9,416 bases of DNA from an uncultured Centipeda sp. (GCA_937925565.1 CALALM010000312.1:1-9416), one strand, 5' to 3'; shown: positions 1 through 5,815, counted from the first letter of the stretch. The notes: generated from the sequence alone by a model not told the origin. Made by a program: numbers and translations.

Positions 1-70
1 GTAATTTCAGACGATGAAATACCAAACCATCGTAACGAGATTCTCTAGGGAATCGTGAGCGGTGGTGGAG

Positions 71-172
71 GCACAACAGAATAAGGGGAGCTGACAGCAG
101 TCGGCTGAGAGGGGACAATGCGTCCCGACCCATAACCTGATTTGGATAATGCCAACGTAGGGATATGTGTGC
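71..172 (+). promoter_or_regulatory. TPP (thi-box) riboswitch aptamer
   Basis: Thiamin pyrophosphate-sensing RNA element. The conserved core is visible: a GGGG run at 85-88, CTGAGA at 105-110, a P3 hairpin (GGGAC at 112-116 with GTCCC at 122-126), ACCTGA at 135-140, and the distal part TTTGGATAATGCCAACGTAGGGA spread over 141-163 with TTGG/CCAA as helix. The closing P1 helix is weak and probably pairs sequence around 71-83 with 164-172, so the outer boundaries are approximate. An intrinsic terminator follows at once and thiamin salvage genes come next, so binding of TPP should favour premature termination and shut the operon off when the cofactor is plentiful. I see no convincing promoter between position 1 and the aptamer; it may be weak or lie left of the window. 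Confidence 0.95.
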
Positions 173-178
173 AGGTAG

Positions 179-212
179 CGCGGCTATGTCAGTTGGCATA
201 GCCGCGTTTTTT
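179..212 (+). terminator. Riboswitch expression-platform terminator
   Basis: A perfect 10-bp stem (CGCGGCTATG at 179-188 with CATAGCCGCG at 197-206) closes an 8-nt loop and runs straight into six T residues (207-212). It lies 7 nt after the TPP aptamer and 55 nt before the cytX start codon, which is the layout of a transcription-terminating riboswitch. One possible antiterminator partner is the P2 5' strand at 89-96, which can pair with 187-194 (7 Watson-Crick pairs plus one G-U). Confidence 0.92.
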
Positions 213-216
213 GATT

Positions 217-245
217 CCTTCCACCATGCGCAGCATGGTGGAAGG
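217..245 (+). repeat. Perfect 13-bp hairpin in the thi operon leader
   Basis: CCTTCCACCATGC (217-229) and GCATGGTGGAAGG (233-245) are exact inverted copies separated by a 3-nt loop (GCA). No T-tract follows on the + strand, so it is not a second intrinsic terminator. It starts five bases after the riboswitch terminator's T-run and ends 12 nt before the cytX ribosome-binding site (CGGAGG at 258-263). It would form only in read-through transcripts. Its role is unknown: it could stabilise the mRNA 5' end, position the ribosome-binding site, or be a dispersed palindromic repeat. Confidence 0.75.
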
Positions 246-267
246 GGAACCTGGATCGGAGGATTAC

Positions 268-1443
268 ATGGAAAGACGTACAAGCATACCCGCAAATGCA
301 CTGATCTGGTTCGGTGCGGGTGTTTCACTGGCGGAGATTTTAACAGGCACATTCTTTGCACCGCTCGGCTTTCGCGACGGTGGGATTGCCATTGTGGTCG
401 GACACATCATCGGCTGTGCGCTGCTTTTCCTCGCGGGGCTGATCGGCGCACGCACGAGCCGCAGTGCGATGGAGACGGTCAAGATGGCGTTCGGTGCACG
501 CGGCGGGCTGCTCTTTGCCGCACTCAACGTCATGCAGCTCATCGGTTGGACGAGCATCATGATCTATGACGGGGCACTCGCGGCAAATTCCGTGATGGAT
601 GCGGGGCATTGGCTTTGGTGCTTCGTCATCGGCATACTGATTATCGTTTGGATTCGGATCGGGATCCTGCGCATCGAGCGTGTGAACGCCGTCGCGATGA
701 CAGCGCTCTTTCTCCTCACCGTGCTCCTTTGCTCCGTCATCATGGGCGGCTCGGGCGTGGCGGCGGAAACTCCTGCGGGCGAGGCAATGAGCTTTGCGAT
801 GGCACTCGAGCTGTCGATTGCAATGCCCCTCTCGTGGTTGCCGCTCATCTCGGACTACACGCGCGAGGCGGAGAAGCCCGCCGCAGCTGCCGCCGTCAGC
901 GCCGTTGTCTACGGACTCATCAGCACGTGGATGTACTTCATCGGCATGGGCGCGGCAATCCTCACGGGCGAGTCGGACATCGCGCAGATCATGCTCCACG
1001 CGGGGCTCGGCGCGGCGGGGCTTGGCGTCGTCATTCTCTCGACCGTCACCACAACGTATCTCGATGCGTACTCGGCGGGTGTCTCAAGCGAGAGCATCGT
1101 GCGCTCCGTCTCGGGGCGCACCGTCGGCATCGGCGTGACTGTGCTCGGTGCGGTTGCGGCATCGCTCTACCCGATGGACGACATCACGGGTTTCCTCTAC
1201 ATCATTGGCTCGGTCTTTGCCCCGATGATTGCCGTCCAGATTGCGAGCTACTTCATCCTGTGCGAGGATGCGGCGGGGCGCTCTGTCCACACGCTCAACC
1301 TCGCTGTCTGGTTCGTCGGATTCCTCTGCTATCGCTATCTCATGACACTCGACACTCCAGTCGGAAGTACACTGCCGACCATGACAATCACCCTCGTGCT
1401 TGCACTGCTGACGCATCGTATATTTGAAAGGAAATCCCAATGA
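268..1443 (+). CDS. cytX: CytX, putative hydroxymethylpyrimidine permease (NCS1 family)
   Basis: Inner-membrane permease of the NCS1 (cytosine/purine/thiamin-type) family, likely importing the thiamin precursor hydroxymethylpyrimidine (HMP). The product is 391 residues with about 11-12 hydrophobic segments. The first carries the family-typical WFGAGVSLAEILTGT (residues 14-28). Further landmarks are GWTSIMIYDGA (93-103), PLSWLPLISDYTRE (187-200) and TTTYLDAYSAG (261-271), all fitting CytX better than cytosine permease CodB. The ATG at 268 is preceded by GGAGG about 5 nt upstream; the frame stays open to 211, but that would start inside the terminator T-run. It is the first gene behind the TPP riboswitch and its stop codon overlaps the thiM start (ATGA at 1440-1443), so the two are translationally coupled. 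HMP specificity is inferred from family and operon context. Confidence 0.92.
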   Translation: MERRTSIPANALIWFGAGVSLAEILTGTFFAPLGFRDGGIAIVVGHIIGCALLFLAGLIGARTSRSAMETVKMAFGARGGLLFAALNVMQLIGWTSIMIYDGALAANSVMDAGHWLWCFVIGILIIVWIRIGILRIERVNAVAMTALFLLTVLLCSVIMGGSGVAAETPAGEAMSFAMALELSIAMPLSWLPLISDYTREAEKPAAAAAVSAVVYGLISTWMYFIGMGAAILTGESDIAQIMLHAGLGAAGLGVVILSTVTTTYLDAYSAGVSSESIVRSVSGRTVGIGVTVLGAVAASLYPMDDITGFLYIIGSVFAPMIAVQIASYFILCEDAAGRSVHTLNLAVWFVGFLCYRYLMTLDTPVGSTLPTMTITLVLALLTHRIFERKSQ

Positions 1444-2261
1444 ACAGCTCCATCATCGAAAAAATACGCCGCGCTGCGCCCCTGATCCACTGCATTACCA
1501 ACTACGTCACCGTCAATGACGTTGCGAACGTCCTGCTCGCCATCGGTGCGCGCCCCATCATGGCGGACGATCCCGAGGAAGTGGAGGAGATCACCGCGCT
1601 TTGCGCAGGGCTCTGCCTCAACATCGGAACGCTGAATGCGCGCACCATCCCGAGCATGCTCTCGGCGGGCAAACACGCACGCGCTCTCGGACATCCCGTT
1701 GTCCTCGACCCCGTCGGCGCGGGCGCAAGTCGTCTGCGTACCGCGACCGCGCTTCGCATTCTGGACGAGGTGCGTCCGACCCTGATTCGCGGCAACATCT
1801 CCGAGGTGCGGACGCTTGCTGTTGGCACGGGGACAACGCAAGGTGTTGACGCGAACGCGGCAGATGCCGTCACCGAGGAGAACCTTACTGCCGCCGCCGA
1901 GCTTCTGCGTGCCTTTGCCGCACGTGCGGAGGCGATCGTCGTCGTTACGGGTGCCATCGACCTTGTGACGGATGGTGTGACCGTGTATGCTGTCCGAAAT
2001 GGGCGCCCCGAAATGGGGCTGGTCACGGGCACGGGCTGTCAGCTCTCCGCCCTCCTTGCGGCGGCTCTCGCTGTTGAGCCTCTGGGACTCCTCGCGGCAG
2101 TCGCCGAGACGGTCGCCCTTATGGGCGTCGCAGGAGAGATCGCGTGGGCGCAGATGGGGGAGCGCGACGGCAACGCGACCTACCGGACGTGTATTATTGA
2201 CAGTATTTATCGTATGACTGCGGAAGAACTCGCCACGCATATGAAAATCACAAGACTCTGA
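1440..2261 (+). CDS. thiM: Hydroxyethylthiazole kinase ThiM
   Basis: Cytoplasmic ribokinase-fold kinase (273 residues, normal length) that phosphorylates 4-methyl-5-(2-hydroxyethyl)thiazole so that it can be joined to HMP-PP in thiamin salvage. Visible family signatures: HCITNYVTVNDVAN (residues 17-30), the substrate-site MADDPEE (41-47), VVLDPVGAGAS (87-97), RGNISE (117-122), VTGAIDLVTDG (169-179) and the anion-hole segment GTGCQLSA (197-204) with the conserved cysteine at 200. The ATG overlaps the cytX stop by 4 nt and has AAAGG 8 nt upstream. thiD begins 12 nt after the stop. Control should be by the TPP riboswitch at the operon start. No missing residues or frameshifts are seen. Confidence 0.97.
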   Translation: MNSSIIEKIRRAAPLIHCITNYVTVNDVANVLLAIGARPIMADDPEEVEEITALCAGLCLNIGTLNARTIPSMLSAGKHARALGHPVVLDPVGAGASRLRTATALRILDEVRPTLIRGNISEVRTLAVGTGTTQGVDANAADAVTEENLTAAAELLRAFAARAEAIVVVTGAIDLVTDGVTVYAVRNGRPEMGLVTGTGCQLSALLAAALAVEPLGLLAAVAETVALMGVAGEIAWAQMGERDGNATYRTCIIDSIYRMTAEELATHMKITRL

Positions 2262-2273
2262 GGAGGAAGCACG

Positions 2274-3077
2274 ATGAAAATGTATACAGCACTCACGATC
2301 GCGGGCAGTGACTCAAGCGGCGGCGCGGGCATTCAGGCGGATCTCAAGACTATGACCGCGCACGGCGTTTACGCCATGAGCGCACTTACCGCGCTCACCG
2401 CGCAGAACACTACGGGGGTCACCGACATCCTCGCTGTCCCGCCCGCCTTTCTCGCGGCACAGCTCGATGCCGTCTTTAGCGACATACCGCCCGATGCGGT
2501 GAAGATCGGTATGGTCGCCGATGCTGCGCTGATCCGCGTGATTGCCGAGAAGCTGGACGAATACCATGCGCAGAACGTCGTCGTCGACCCCGTCATGGTC
2601 GCGACCAGCGGCGCACGTCTCATCAGCGAGGATGCTGTTGAGGCACTCGTCTCACTGCTCTTGCCGCGTGCGACCATCATCACCCCGAACATTCCCGAGG
2701 CGGAGGTGCTCGCGGATATGGCAATCACCGATCGAAAGAGCATGACTGCAGCAGCGGCACGCATCTATGAGCATGCACACACGGCGGTGCTCATGAAGGG
2801 CGGACACTGCATCGACGACGCGAACGATCTCCTCGTCGACGGTGCGGGTGCACGTTGGTTTGAGGGGCGGCGCATTGCGACTGTGAACACCCACGGCACA
2901 GGCTGCACACTCTCCAGTGCGATCGCCGCGAACCTCGCACGCGGCATGACGCTTGACATCGCAGTCGAACGCGCGAAGGCATACATCTCGGGCGCACTCG
3001 CCGCGGGGCTTGACCTCGGCGCGGGCAGCGGCCCGCTCGCGCATGGATTTGATTTGAGGAGCGAATTTATATGCTAG
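2274..3077 (+). CDS. thiD: Hydroxymethylpyrimidine / phosphomethylpyrimidine kinase ThiD
   Basis: Ribokinase-superfamily kinase (267 residues, typical length) converting HMP to HMP-P and then HMP-PP, the pyrimidine substrate of thiamin phosphate synthase. Motifs in order: TIAGSDSSGGAGIQAD (residues 8-23), KIGM (77-80), VVVDPVMVATSG (102-113), TPNIPEAE (137-144), MKGGH (174-178) and NTHGTGCTLSSA (205-216), which contains the catalytic DTHGTGC-type loop with N in place of D at its first position. GAGGAGG about 7 nt before the ATG is a strong ribosome-binding site. The last 7 nt overlap thiW. In the operon it handles the HMP taken up by CytX, in parallel with ThiM for the thiazole. Confidence 0.96.
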   Translation: MKMYTALTIAGSDSSGGAGIQADLKTMTAHGVYAMSALTALTAQNTTGVTDILAVPPAFLAAQLDAVFSDIPPDAVKIGMVADAALIRVIAEKLDEYHAQNVVVDPVMVATSGARLISEDAVEALVSLLLPRATIITPNIPEAEVLADMAITDRKSMTAAAARIYEHAHTAVLMKGGHCIDDANDLLVDGAGARWFEGRRIATVNTHGTGCTLSSAIAANLARGMTLDIAVERAKAYISGALAAGLDLGAGSGPLAHGFDLRSEFIC

Positions 3078-3559
3078 ACACGCGTACCCGCAAGCTCACC
3101 CTCGCCGGCATCCTCGTCGCCATCGCCGTCCTCGGCGGTGTATTCAGCTTCCCTGTGCTCGGGAGCCGTTGTGCACCCGTTCAGCATCTCGTCAACATCC
3201 TCGCCGCCGTATTCCTCGGGCCTCTTTGGGGCGTCGGTGTCGCGTTCGCCGCGAGCCTCCTCCGCAACATCGCAGGACTCGGCAGCCTCATGGCATTCCC
3301 CGGCAGCATGATCGGCGCACTTTCGTGCGGGCTCGTCTACCACTACACGAAACGCCTCGAACTTACCTGCGTTGCAGAAGCCTTGGGCACAGGCATCCTC
3401 GGCGCGCTCGCCGCCTATCCCATCGCCGCCCTCCTCATGGGGCTGAACCCTGCGAGCTACACCGTCTACATCGTCCCCTTCCTCCTCTCCACGGGAGCGG
3501 GAAGCCTTCTCGCCTATATCTTCCTGCGCTTTTTGCTGCCGAAGATTCGGCGGGATTGA
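3071..3559 (+). CDS. thiW: ThiW, ECF transporter S component (thiazole precursor)
   Basis: Small membrane protein (162 residues) of the ThiW family of energy-coupling-factor substrate-binding subunits; by genomic context these are thought to take up hydroxyethylthiazole. About five hydrophobic segments are visible (roughly residues 10-30, 41-67, 78-92, 102-123, 131-155). Conserved-looking landmarks are SRCAPVQHLVN (32-42) and GSLMAFPGSMIGA (71-83). The ATG overlaps the thiD stop (ATATGCTAG) and GAGGAG lies 9 nt upstream. No ECF ATPases or T component are encoded here, so it would rely on a shared ECF module elsewhere, as group II ECF S components do. The thiazole substrate is inferred from the neighbouring thiM. 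Confidence 0.9.
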   Translation: MLDTRTRKLTLAGILVAIAVLGGVFSFPVLGSRCAPVQHLVNILAAVFLGPLWGVGVAFAASLLRNIAGLGSLMAFPGSMIGALSCGLVYHYTKRLELTCVAEALGTGILGALAAYPIAALLMGLNPASYTVYIVPFLLSTGAGSLLAYIFLRFLLPKIRRD

Positions 3560-3590
3560 AACACGTATTTATATGTGCTGACCTATCAAT

Positions 3591-3599
3591 TGCTATAAT
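3591..3599 (+). promoter_or_regulatory. Orphan extended -10 promoter box (TGCTATAAT)
   Basis: TGCTATAAT is a full-consensus extended -10 element (TGn plus TATAAT) in the thiW-CARF intergenic gap; no good -35 box is seen 17 bp upstream. The predicted start near 3606 would give a transcript beginning within a purine-rich, Shine-Dalgarno-like stretch (GGGGAGGAGG, 3602-3611), running into the terminator hairpin at 3645-3685. No credible ORF follows: a TTG at 3614 would open a frame of 53 codons passing through the hairpin and into antisense sequence. It may make a short RNA of about 80 nt or be the remnant of a lost gene's promoter. Confidence 0.45.
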
Positions 3600-3644
3600 G
3601 TGGGGAGGAGGAATTGCGGGGCTGTCATATTGCTCTGTTCATCA

Positions 3645-3685
3645 AAATAAGGCAGTACCGTGCATGTTGCGGTACCGCCTTATTT
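3645..3685. terminator. Bidirectional intrinsic terminator between thiW and the CARF gene
   Basis: A 16-bp stem with one A-C mismatch pairs 3645-3660 (AAATAAGGCAGTACCG) with 3670-3685 (CGGTACCGCCTTATTT) around a 9-nt loop. The stem base is A/T-rich, so both strands end in a U-rich arm (TTATTT on +, TTATTTTG on -). On the minus strand it begins 9 nt after the CARF gene stop; on the plus strand it lies 86 nt after the thiW stop. It therefore suits both convergent operons. Confidence 0.85.
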
Positions 3686-3693
3686 GGTATGTT

Positions 3694-5502
3694 TCAGGGC
3701 ATCGGTTCGGAGGGATGGTTCCGAAGTTTTTCGATGTATGCTGCGATGTCCTGTTCGAGCCGGCTGCTTTCCTGACCGGCTGTGATAACGGCGTGATTCG
3801 ACCGGTTGCGTTCCTCGCGGATGTCGAAGTAGCCGCGCAGATAGTTCAGTGCCTGATCGAGCGGCAGGTCGCTGCGCATGGCGGGCGGCTTCCCGGTGAA
3901 CATTCTGCGGTAATCCTTTTCGCGCCCCGCCCACTTCTTCGCACGCTGCTGCTTCATCGAGAGCTGAGGTTCGGGGGTTTTCGTAGGTTGGTCGAAATCC
4001 GTAACGGAGAGCTCGAAAATCTCCAAAACAATTTTCTCGGAAACCGCTCCGATACGCGCGGGAATCACCCGATAGGGAAAGGTTTTCTTTTGCCCTTGGT
4101 TTTGGAAATGGTCAATGGCTTTTCTCAGAAATCTGTTTTTCGTATGGATCGGTTGCAGCGATATGTCCCTGTCGGCGTATGTTTCAAGTTTGCTGCTGTG
4201 CGCCCGGAGGAAGCTGCGCAGCACGTTCTGCATATTTTCCGGCAGCTCGGTGATGAGGTCTTTCCGGTCATGTTTCAAAATGAAACGGAACATATCACCT
4301 GCGTCGCCGTAGGGGACTTTGTCGTCGTCCTTTGCATCGGTTGTCGTTCCGTATTGAATAATGAATTCCTGCTGCCAGCTGCGCATGCCGTTCTTTGCTT
4401 TTTTTCGGCACACGCGCATGATGGCGATGTCCTCCGTATAGCAGATTCTCTTCTCCACGATGATCCGGGGGATCCACTCCGTGCAGAGCGTCATCGCCTG
4501 TTGGAGGAATTTCTTGCGCAGGCACCATGCAATGATGTTCAGGCGGCGTTCCTCGGCGCTGTCGCTGCCGAGGACGGTGCCGTATTCGCGCTCAAGTACC
4601 TTGACGATGCGGCGGAAGAGTTCCTCCTGTATGGGGCCGCCGGTCTGCTCGCGGAACATCCGAATGTGTTCCCCGAGGCTTTCCAGTTCCTCCTCGATGA
4701 TCGCGGTGCGACAGATGCGTATGGCATCGGAGAAGCTGCGCATCGCGCCGAGAAGTCTGCGGAATGGCTCACTGTATGCGGCAACATCGCCGAAGTACTC
4801 GTCCAGCGCCTGTACGCTGCCGTATTTCTGGAATTCGTCCGCACCCGCGATGAGGTCGAACATGCGGTGAATGTCGTCGACAAACTGAATGCTTCCCTTT
4901 GGTTCGGACCATTTTTTCTCTGCGTAGATGACGTGACCGATGCGGATGCCCATGTATTTCGAGAGCTGCATGATGGCGAGCATCATCATCGAGGCATGGC
5001 GCAGACCGCCCGTCATGTCCGCGTGCAGGACAACCTCGTGCAGCCCTGCCTTCTCCGCCGCCTCCTGCTCATGCTGGATCAGTTTGCCGAGGGCGGCGAT
5101 GTAGCGCATTTCCTCCTCGATGCCGGCGTCCTCATTAAAATCGCTTTTCACAAATTTATCTGCGAGTTCCGGATGCTTTGCCGTGACCTGTGCCTTCAGA
5201 AAGTCGATGGAGGACATGGCACTGCACCCATAGCCTGTGATGTGTGCATTCCAGGCATTCATCTGTTTCTCGTCCCGCAGGGATACGTCTGCGCCTGCAC
5301 CGACGCTTTTCATCAGGATGATCTTGTCCAGCCCGTCAGCATCACGACGCAGGGTGTGCTGCATCTGATAGATGGCGGCCTCGTTGGTCTGCACACCCCA
5401 AAAAACAGTGCCGGCATCGTCCGCACTGCGATATTCCGTCTCTTCAAACTTTGTGAGCAGGCTCACAAACGAGAGCATGATGTTGTAGGTCGTCTTGGTC
5501 AA
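3694..5502 (-). CDS. Orphan CARF-HEPN protein, Csx1/TM1812/Csm6-like predicted RNase
   Basis: Probable cyclic-oligoadenylate-responsive ribonuclease of the CRISPR-ancillary CARF-HEPN class. Numbering from the upstream GTG at 5541: the CARF N-terminus starts with strand YNIMLSFVS (19-27) and YR (37-38); the second CARF motif is VVLHADMTGGLRHASMMML (170-188), with DMTGG (175-179) where Csx1/TM1812 relatives have DxTHG. Next come GHVIYAE (202-208) and a family-like FVDDIHRMFDLIAGADEFQKYGS (220-242), then helical AWCLRKKFLQQAM (338-350). The C-terminus holds REERNRSNHA (575-584) with R578-x4-H583, the HEPN RNase active-site pattern. Start: I prefer TTG at 5502, which has AAAGGA 8 nt upstream and leaves only a few residues before the first strand; GTG 5541 and ATG 5511 are in frame. 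It overlaps the preceding small ORF by 59 nt. No cas10, other cas gene or array is visible. Ligand and target are inferred. Confidence 0.82.
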   Translation of the reverse strand: MTKTTYNIMLSFVSLLTKFEETEYRSADDAGTVFWGVQTNEAAIYQMQHTLRRDADGLDKIILMKSVGAGADVSLRDEKQMNAWNAHITGYGCSAMSSIDFLKAQVTAKHPELADKFVKSDFNEDAGIEEEMRYIAALGKLIQHEQEAAEKAGLHEVVLHADMTGGLRHASMMMLAIMQLSKYMGIRIGHVIYAEKKWSEPKGSIQFVDDIHRMFDLIAGADEFQKYGSVQALDEYFGDVAAYSEPFRRLLGAMRSFSDAIRICRTAIIEEELESLGEHIRMFREQTGGPIQEELFRRIVKVLEREYGTVLGSDSAEERRLNIIAWCLRKKFLQQAMTLCTEWIPRIIVEKRICYTEDIAIMRVCRKKAKNGMRSWQQEFIIQYGTTTDAKDDDKVPYGDAGDMFRFILKHDRKDLITELPENMQNVLRSFLRAHSSKLETYADRDISLQPIHTKNRFLRKAIDHFQNQGQKKTFPYRVIPARIGAVSEKIVLEIFELSVTDFDQPTKTPEPQLSMKQQRAKKWAGREKDYRRMFTGKPPAMRSDLPLDQALNYLRGYFDIREERNRSNHAVITAGQESSRLEQDIAAYIEKLRNHPSEPMP

Positions 5503-5680
5503 GGGGATCATCCTTTCTTTGCTGTGTTTGCATCCATGCACGGTGTAGTCGCTCCCACCTCCCTATGAGCTGTCGTCCACTGACGGACAGCAGGTCGTAG
5601 TAGCTGTAGGAAATAAGGCGCAGAAACGGGTGCAGCGTGTCGTAGTCGCCAATGAATTTGTTAAAGCCCGTCCTACCCAT
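5444..5680 (-). CDS. Small unknown protein overlapping the CARF gene
   Basis: A 78-residue ORF that I do not recognise. Its ATG (5678-5680) has AAAGGG 7 nt upstream and lies about 24 nt downstream of a consensus extended -10 box, so it is the promoter-proximal gene of the CARF unit. The first ~50 residues look protein-like (aromatic and basic: FIGDYDTLHPF, LISYSYYDLLSV, GRWERLHRAW). The last ~28 (from MQTQQRKDDP) are Gln/Asp/His-rich, and most are read from DNA that also encodes the start of the CARF protein in another frame. It has no clear signal peptide or membrane segment. It may be a small partner protein, or a leader peptide whose translation exposes the CARF ribosome-binding site. A frameshift that separated a longer N-terminus from the CARF gene is possible but not needed, since the CARF domain is complete without it. 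Confidence 0.55.
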   Translation of the reverse strand: MGRTGFNKFIGDYDTLHPFLRLISYSYYDLLSVSGRQLIGRWERLHRAWMQTQQRKDDPLDQDDLQHHALVCEPAHKV

Positions 5681-5703
5681 GCCCTCACCCTTTCTTTCCC
5701 GTT

Positions 5704-5712
5704 ATTATAGCA
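5704..5712 (-). promoter_or_regulatory. Extended -10 promoter of the CARF unit
   Basis: On the minus strand TGCTATAAT (5712 down to 5704) matches the extended -10 consensus exactly. The hexamer 17 bp upstream (GCACGT) bears no resemblance to TTGACA. Transcription would start near 5697, giving a leader of only about 17-19 nt before the small ORF's ATG, which just fits its AAAGGG ribosome-binding site. Confidence 0.65.
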
Positions 5713-5723
5713 TAGGTGTTGTA

Positions 5724-5733
5724 CGCACGTGCG
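5724..5733. promoter_or_regulatory. Perfect palindrome at the -35 position of the CARF promoter
   Basis: CGCACGTGCG is a perfect 10-bp palindrome that covers the place where the -35 element of the minus-strand CARF promoter would be. This is a plausible operator for a dimeric regulator, either replacing -35 contacts or blocking polymerase. Only position and symmetry support it; there is no regulator gene next to it. Confidence 0.35.
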
Positions 5734-5751
5734 GGGGTTGTGAAAATCCTG

Positions 5752-5799
5752 AAAAATAGGAGCAGCTGCACGAAGCTAAAAACTTCGTACGGCTGCCCC
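5752..5799 (-). terminator. Intrinsic terminator after the PPOX-family gene
   Basis: On the minus strand, GGGGCAGCCGTACGAAG (5799-5783) pairs with CTTCGTGCAGCTGCTCC (5775-5759): about 17 bp with one mismatch and wobble pairs, closing a short loop (TTTTTAG). TATTTTT follows directly (5758-5752). It lies 16 nt after the stop of the PPOX-family gene and insulates the CARF promoter from read-through. Confidence 0.88.
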
Positions 5800-5815
5800 G
5801 TTTGCTGTTCCATCC

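Noticed and set aside
1..48. Possible C-terminal end of an upstream + strand gene (15 codons ending in TAG at 46-48)
   Set aside because: Too short to judge; the opposite strand is also open here and the region is full of inverted repeats.
165..569. ORF starting within the riboswitch as a possible upstream peptide
   Set aside because: No ribosome-binding site; it runs through the terminator and hairpin and then in a shadow frame of cytX.
1335..2240. 301-codon open frame on the - strand
   Set aside because: Antisense to thiM, which carries all its family motifs; the translation is Arg/Asp-rich with no recognisable features.
3169..5568. 799-codon open frame on the + strand, the longest in the window
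   Set aside because: It starts inside thiW in another frame with a low-complexity Arg/His/Pro-rich translation, passes through the bidirectional terminator, and is then antisense to the CARF-HEPN gene, whose protein has recognisable motifs. It is a stop-free shadow of GC-rich coding DNA.
5540..5570. RWERLH in the small ORF as a second HEPN R-x4-H motif
   Set aside because: The pattern is short and common; there is no surrounding helical HEPN domain in a 78-residue protein.
3560..5750. Search for a CRISPR array or further cas genes near the CARF-HEPN gene
   Set aside because: No regularly spaced repeats of 24-40 bp are visible anywhere in the window, and no other ORF resembles a Cas protein.
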